From the NCBI GenBank assembly GCA_017613485.1, contig JAGADS010000228.1, forward strand, positions 1-7,534: a DNA stretch of 7,534 bases, written 5' to 3'. A program made the position numbers and the translations under genes. The notes beneath the pieces were generated by a model. It saw only the letters and a program-made list of their open reading frames with translations. It did no database searches and was not told where the DNA came from. The stretch comes from Treponema sp. (lineage in GTDB: Bacteria > Spirochaetota > Spirochaetia > Treponematales > Treponemataceae). Positions 5,840-7,534 of this stretch are shown piece by piece; positions within the stretch are counted from its first letter, which is position 1, and every line of letters starts with the position of its first letter.

Positions 5840-6409
5840 ATGAAAAGAATCAGCGTTCTTGCTCTGTTTCTTACAGTATTGTGTGCATCATCCGCATGGT
5901 CGCTCGGAGGACTTGAGATTGGTGGCGGTGCACGTTTTGAGCTTGCACTTGGTGACATGAATGAGCATGAAACCGGCAATGTAGGATTTAATGTGGAAGC
6001 CGCAATGCCTCTTCCGCTTAGGCTTTCCGGTGACGGTCTTGTTTCTGCCGTGGGGCTGTCCGCACAGACAGGCGTACTTTTTCCTGTGGGAAAGAAAAGC
6101 TACATCGACTCATGGTGGGCGCTTGACCTTGCACTTGGTGCCTATGTTGACTTACGTTTAAACCAGGTGATTACGGTGCGACCTGAAGCCGCCTTTGACA
6201 TAAGGCTGAACAGCGTGAAATCGGAAGAAAAGAATGTGAGCGGCATGTTTGCGGATTACGGTGCCAGAATCGGAGCCACAGTGCTTCTTGATATGCTTAA
6301 AAACGGCGTAATATTTAAAGCAGGTGCTGACTATGTGCTTCTGCCCGAGAAAGACAGCATCTGCCATTACGTAGGAATGAATATCGGAGCGGTATACAGG
6401 TTCAACTAG
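5840..6409 (+). CDS. Small outer-membrane beta-barrel protein, function unknown
   Basis: A 189-residue exported protein. Residues 1-21 form a clear signal peptide: MKR, a hydrophobic core ISVLALFLTVLC, then a likely cleavage after ASSA or AWS. The mature part is glycine-rich with alternating polar and hydrophobic residues (GLEIGGGARFELALG, WALDLALGAYVDLRL, GVIFKAGADYVLL, VGMNIGAVYRFN), as in amphipathic beta strands. The chain ends one residue after a Phe, close to the terminal aromatic expected by the barrel-assembly machinery. Its size would suit an eight-stranded barrel like small OmpA- or OmpW-type proteins, but I cannot name a family. GGGGG (5826-5830) lies 9 bases before ATG 5840 and its own promoter is visible. 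It is read away from the Rpn gene and is probably a single-gene transcript. Confidence 0.75.
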   Translation: MKRISVLALFLTVLCASSAWSLGGLEIGGGARFELALGDMNEHETGNVGFNVEAAMPLPLRLSGDGLVSAVGLSAQTGVLFPVGKKSYIDSWWALDLALGAYVDLRLNQVITVRPEAAFDIRLNSVKSEEKNVSGMFADYGARIGATVLLDMLKNGVIFKAGADYVLLPEKDSICHYVGMNIGAVYRFN

Positions 6410-6440
6410 AAATTGAGAATGCAAAATTATTGCTGGTCTG

Positions 6441-6466
6441 TGTCATTCCGAACTTGATTCGGAATC
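6441..6466 (+). repeat. Intergenic hairpin repeat, unit A
   Basis: TGTCATT leads into a perfect 8-base-pair inverted repeat, ATTCCGAA (6445-6452) and TTCGGAAT (6458-6465), around the loop CTTGA. It shares flank and loop with unit D at 6593-6622 but has a different stem. Confidence 0.8.
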
Positions 6467-6483
6467 CTGACATTAAACCTTAA

Positions 6484-6525
6484 GATGCTAAATCCCCTGT
6501 CTTTAGACAGGCGTTCAGCATGACA
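6484..6525 (-). repeat. Related hairpin repeat in opposite orientation, unit E
   Basis: Read on the minus strand it starts TGTCATGCTGAAC and ends GCATC. The outer arms ATGCT (6485-6489) and AGCAT (6517-6521) enclose an inner perfect stem CCTGTC (6496-6501) and GACAGG (6506-6511) with loop TTTA. The TGTCAT flank suggests the same family as the plus-strand units. Confidence 0.6.
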
Positions 6526-6546
6526 GTGCGTCCAAAAATTATGGCT

Positions 6547-6622
6547 TGTCATTACCGTGCTTGACATACTGTCATTGTCGGACTTGATATGCTGTCATTA
6601 CCGTGCTTGACACGGTAATCTC
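6547..6622 (+). repeat. Three hairpin-repeat units in a 23-base tandem (B, C, D)
   Basis: Units start with TGTCATT at 6547, 6570 and 6593, exactly 23 bases apart. B and D share the first 20 bases (TGTCATTACCGTGCTTGACA); C is diverged (TGTCATTGTCGGACTTGATA). Only D keeps its right arm, forming a perfect 9-base-pair stem ATTACCGTG (6597-6605) and CACGGTAAT (6611-6619) around CTTGA. B and C look like copies that lost the right arm. Confidence 0.8.
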
Positions 6623-6655
6623 AACCAAAATCCTAAAAAACAAGGAGAAAAGAAA

Positions 6656-7534
6656 ATGAAAAAGAAATATTTTATACCCAGTCTTATTGCTGGTGCCTTA
6701 GTGCTTGCCGTGACATTGGTGTCCTGCTCAAACCTGATTGTGGAGCTTAGGGGGAAAGGAATACCTGCTGACTTCGTAAAAATCAGCGGCGGAACATTTG
6801 ACGGTTCTGGAACCCTTACACCATCATCAAGTGTGTTTATAAGCTGACGTAATGTGACAATCCAAGATTTTTATATGTGTACACATGAGGTGACGCAGAA
6901 GGAATACGAGACATACTGTAGCTACACAGGTGCTAACAGTCCAAACGACACTTACAGAAAAGGAGACAACTACCCCGCATATTATGTCTCATGGTACGAT
7001 GCCCTTGTATACTGCAACAGGAGGAGCATGGCTGAAGGGCTTACACCCTGCTACACGATAGACGGAAAGACAAATCCCGATGAATGGGGAGCCGTTCCCA
7101 CGTCAAGCACTGCAACATGGAATGCTGCAGTATGTAACTGGAATGCCAGCGGATACAGGCTTCCCACGGAAATAGAGTGGGAGTATGCCGAAAGGAATGA
7201 GAACAGGGACACATACACATACTCAGGAAGCAATACTGTGGACGATGTTGCATGGTATGCTGATAATTCCTATAGTTTGGGATCATCAAGTCCAGACTAC
7301 GGAACCCACAACGTAAAGACAAAGGCTCCTAACGGAAAAGGTCTCTATGATATGAGTGGAAACGTATGGGAATGGTGCTGGGACTGGTACGGAAGCGTAT
7401 CAAGCGGTACATCTTCTGTTGGTGCGTCGTCGGGCTCGTACCGCGTCGGGCGTGGCGGCAGCTGGTTCAACGATGCTGACTACTGTGCTGTCTCGGGCCG
7501 GTACGACTACGGCCCGAGCGGCCGGGGCATCAAC
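6656..7534 (+). pseudogene. SUMF1 (FGE-sulfatase/C-type-lectin fold) lipoprotein, interrupted by an in-frame TGA; 3' end outside the window
   Basis: The frame starts at ATG 6656 after AAGGAG and encodes a lipoprotein signal: MKKK, a hydrophobic core and the lipobox LVSC (Cys24). FVKISGGTF follows at about 40-48. Codon 64 is TGA (6845-6847). Beyond it the same frame stays open to the window end and carries the whole SUMF1 signature: FYMCTHEVTQKEY (codons 72-84), VSWYDALVYCNRRS (111-124), GYRLPTEIEWEYAER (166-180), DMSGNVWEWCWDWY (232-245) and RGGSW (266-270). Relatives have FI-x-GR where this gene reads FIS-stop-R, so one G-to-T change (GGA to TGA) explains the break. As written only a 63-residue stub would be made. 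The C-terminal part looks like a DGR variable region, so the intact protein was probably a variable surface binding protein rather than a sulfatase activator. Sequencing error or read-through remain possible. Confidence 0.8.
7439..7534 (+). other. Probable DGR variable region (5' part, cut by the window end)
   Basis: The codons at 7466-7534 alternate fixed ones (GCT, TGT, GCT, GTC, TCG, CGG, CCG, AGC, CGG) with fourteen that all end in C or T (TTC, AAC, GAT, GAC, TAC, GGC, TAC, GAC, TAC, GGC, GGC, GGC, ATC, AAC). Each can be derived from AAY by changing only adenines, the signature of adenine mutagenesis from a template repeat. TAC at 7439 and GGG at 7448 could be further variable sites. The position, just after RGGSW in a SUMF1/C-type-lectin domain, is where Treponema denticola TvpA varies. 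The template repeat and reverse transcriptase are not in the window. Confidence 0.6.

Larger units (their letters stand above)
6410..6655. other. Repeat-filled intergenic region
   Basis: This 246-base gap holds no convincing gene. Most of it consists of hairpin elements with the flank TGTCAT, described separately. There is no hairpin followed by a T tract, so no intrinsic terminator for the preceding gene was recognised. TTGACA occurs twice within the repeats (6561-6566 and 6607-6612), but no good -10 box sits at the right distance. Confidence 0.6.

Noticed and set aside
6561..6612. TTGACA motifs in the repeats as promoters of the lipoprotein gene
   Set aside because: No acceptable -10 box occurs at 16-18 bases from either, and TTGACA here is part of the repeat consensus.
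6845..6847. TGA read as glycine (alternative code) or selenocysteine
   Set aside because: TGA ends htpG and the phosphodiester-glycosidase gene at the expected places, so the code looks standard. No SECIS-like hairpin follows the TGA, and the family has Gly rather than Cys or Sec at this position.

Overview
The window reads as spirochete DNA, most likely a host-associated Treponema (inferred). The reasons are the mix of genes: a Treponema-style HtpG and S21, an Rpn-family nuclease, a small beta-barrel outer-membrane protein, and a lipoprotein with an FGE-sulfatase (SUMF1/C-type-lectin) domain. Base composition is moderate, and most genes have a clear Shine-Dalgarno sequence.

Layout. 1-840: 3' part of htpG (+). 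899-1108: rpsU (+), with its own sigma70-type promoter inside the end of htpG and an intrinsic terminator just after it. 1089-1982: secreted phosphodiester-glycosidase-like protein (+); its start overlaps rpsU and its signal-peptide codons contain the rpsU terminator. 1979-2186: a promoter, a 35-residue tyrosine-rich leader peptide and a transcription attenuator. 2216-3250 and 3263-4159: aroF (DAHP synthase) and tyrA (prephenate dehydrogenase), a two-gene operon for the first step of aromatic biosynthesis and a tyrosine-specific step. 4177-4722 (-): apt, converging on tyrA and lying 18 bases downstream of a co-directional Rpn-family nuclease gene, 4741-5646 (-). 5647-5839: divergent promoter region with several palindromes. 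5840-6409: outer-membrane beta-barrel protein (+). 6410-6655: intergenic cluster of TGTCATT...CTTGA hairpin repeats. 6656-7534: SUMF1-domain lipoprotein (+), broken by one in-frame TGA and cut by the window end.

Two systems stand out. First, the aroF-tyrA leader has everything needed for ribosome-mediated attenuation: a peptide with a YFYSGYYYF block, three mutually exclusive RNA pairings and a terminator with nine T residues. Its promoter starts transcription almost at the leader ATG. This predicts direct control of tyrosine synthesis by charged tRNA-Tyr in a spirochete. Second, the last ~100 bases look like the variable region of a diversity-generating retroelement (DGR) target. The codons at the positions expected to vary all end in C or T, as if derived from AAY codons in a template repeat, and they sit in the C-terminal SUMF1 fold. 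The same gene carries a nonsense codon where a glycine is expected, so the target is either recently inactivated, miscalled or read through.

No tRNA, rRNA, CRISPR array, insertion sequence or reverse transcriptase gene is visible in the window.
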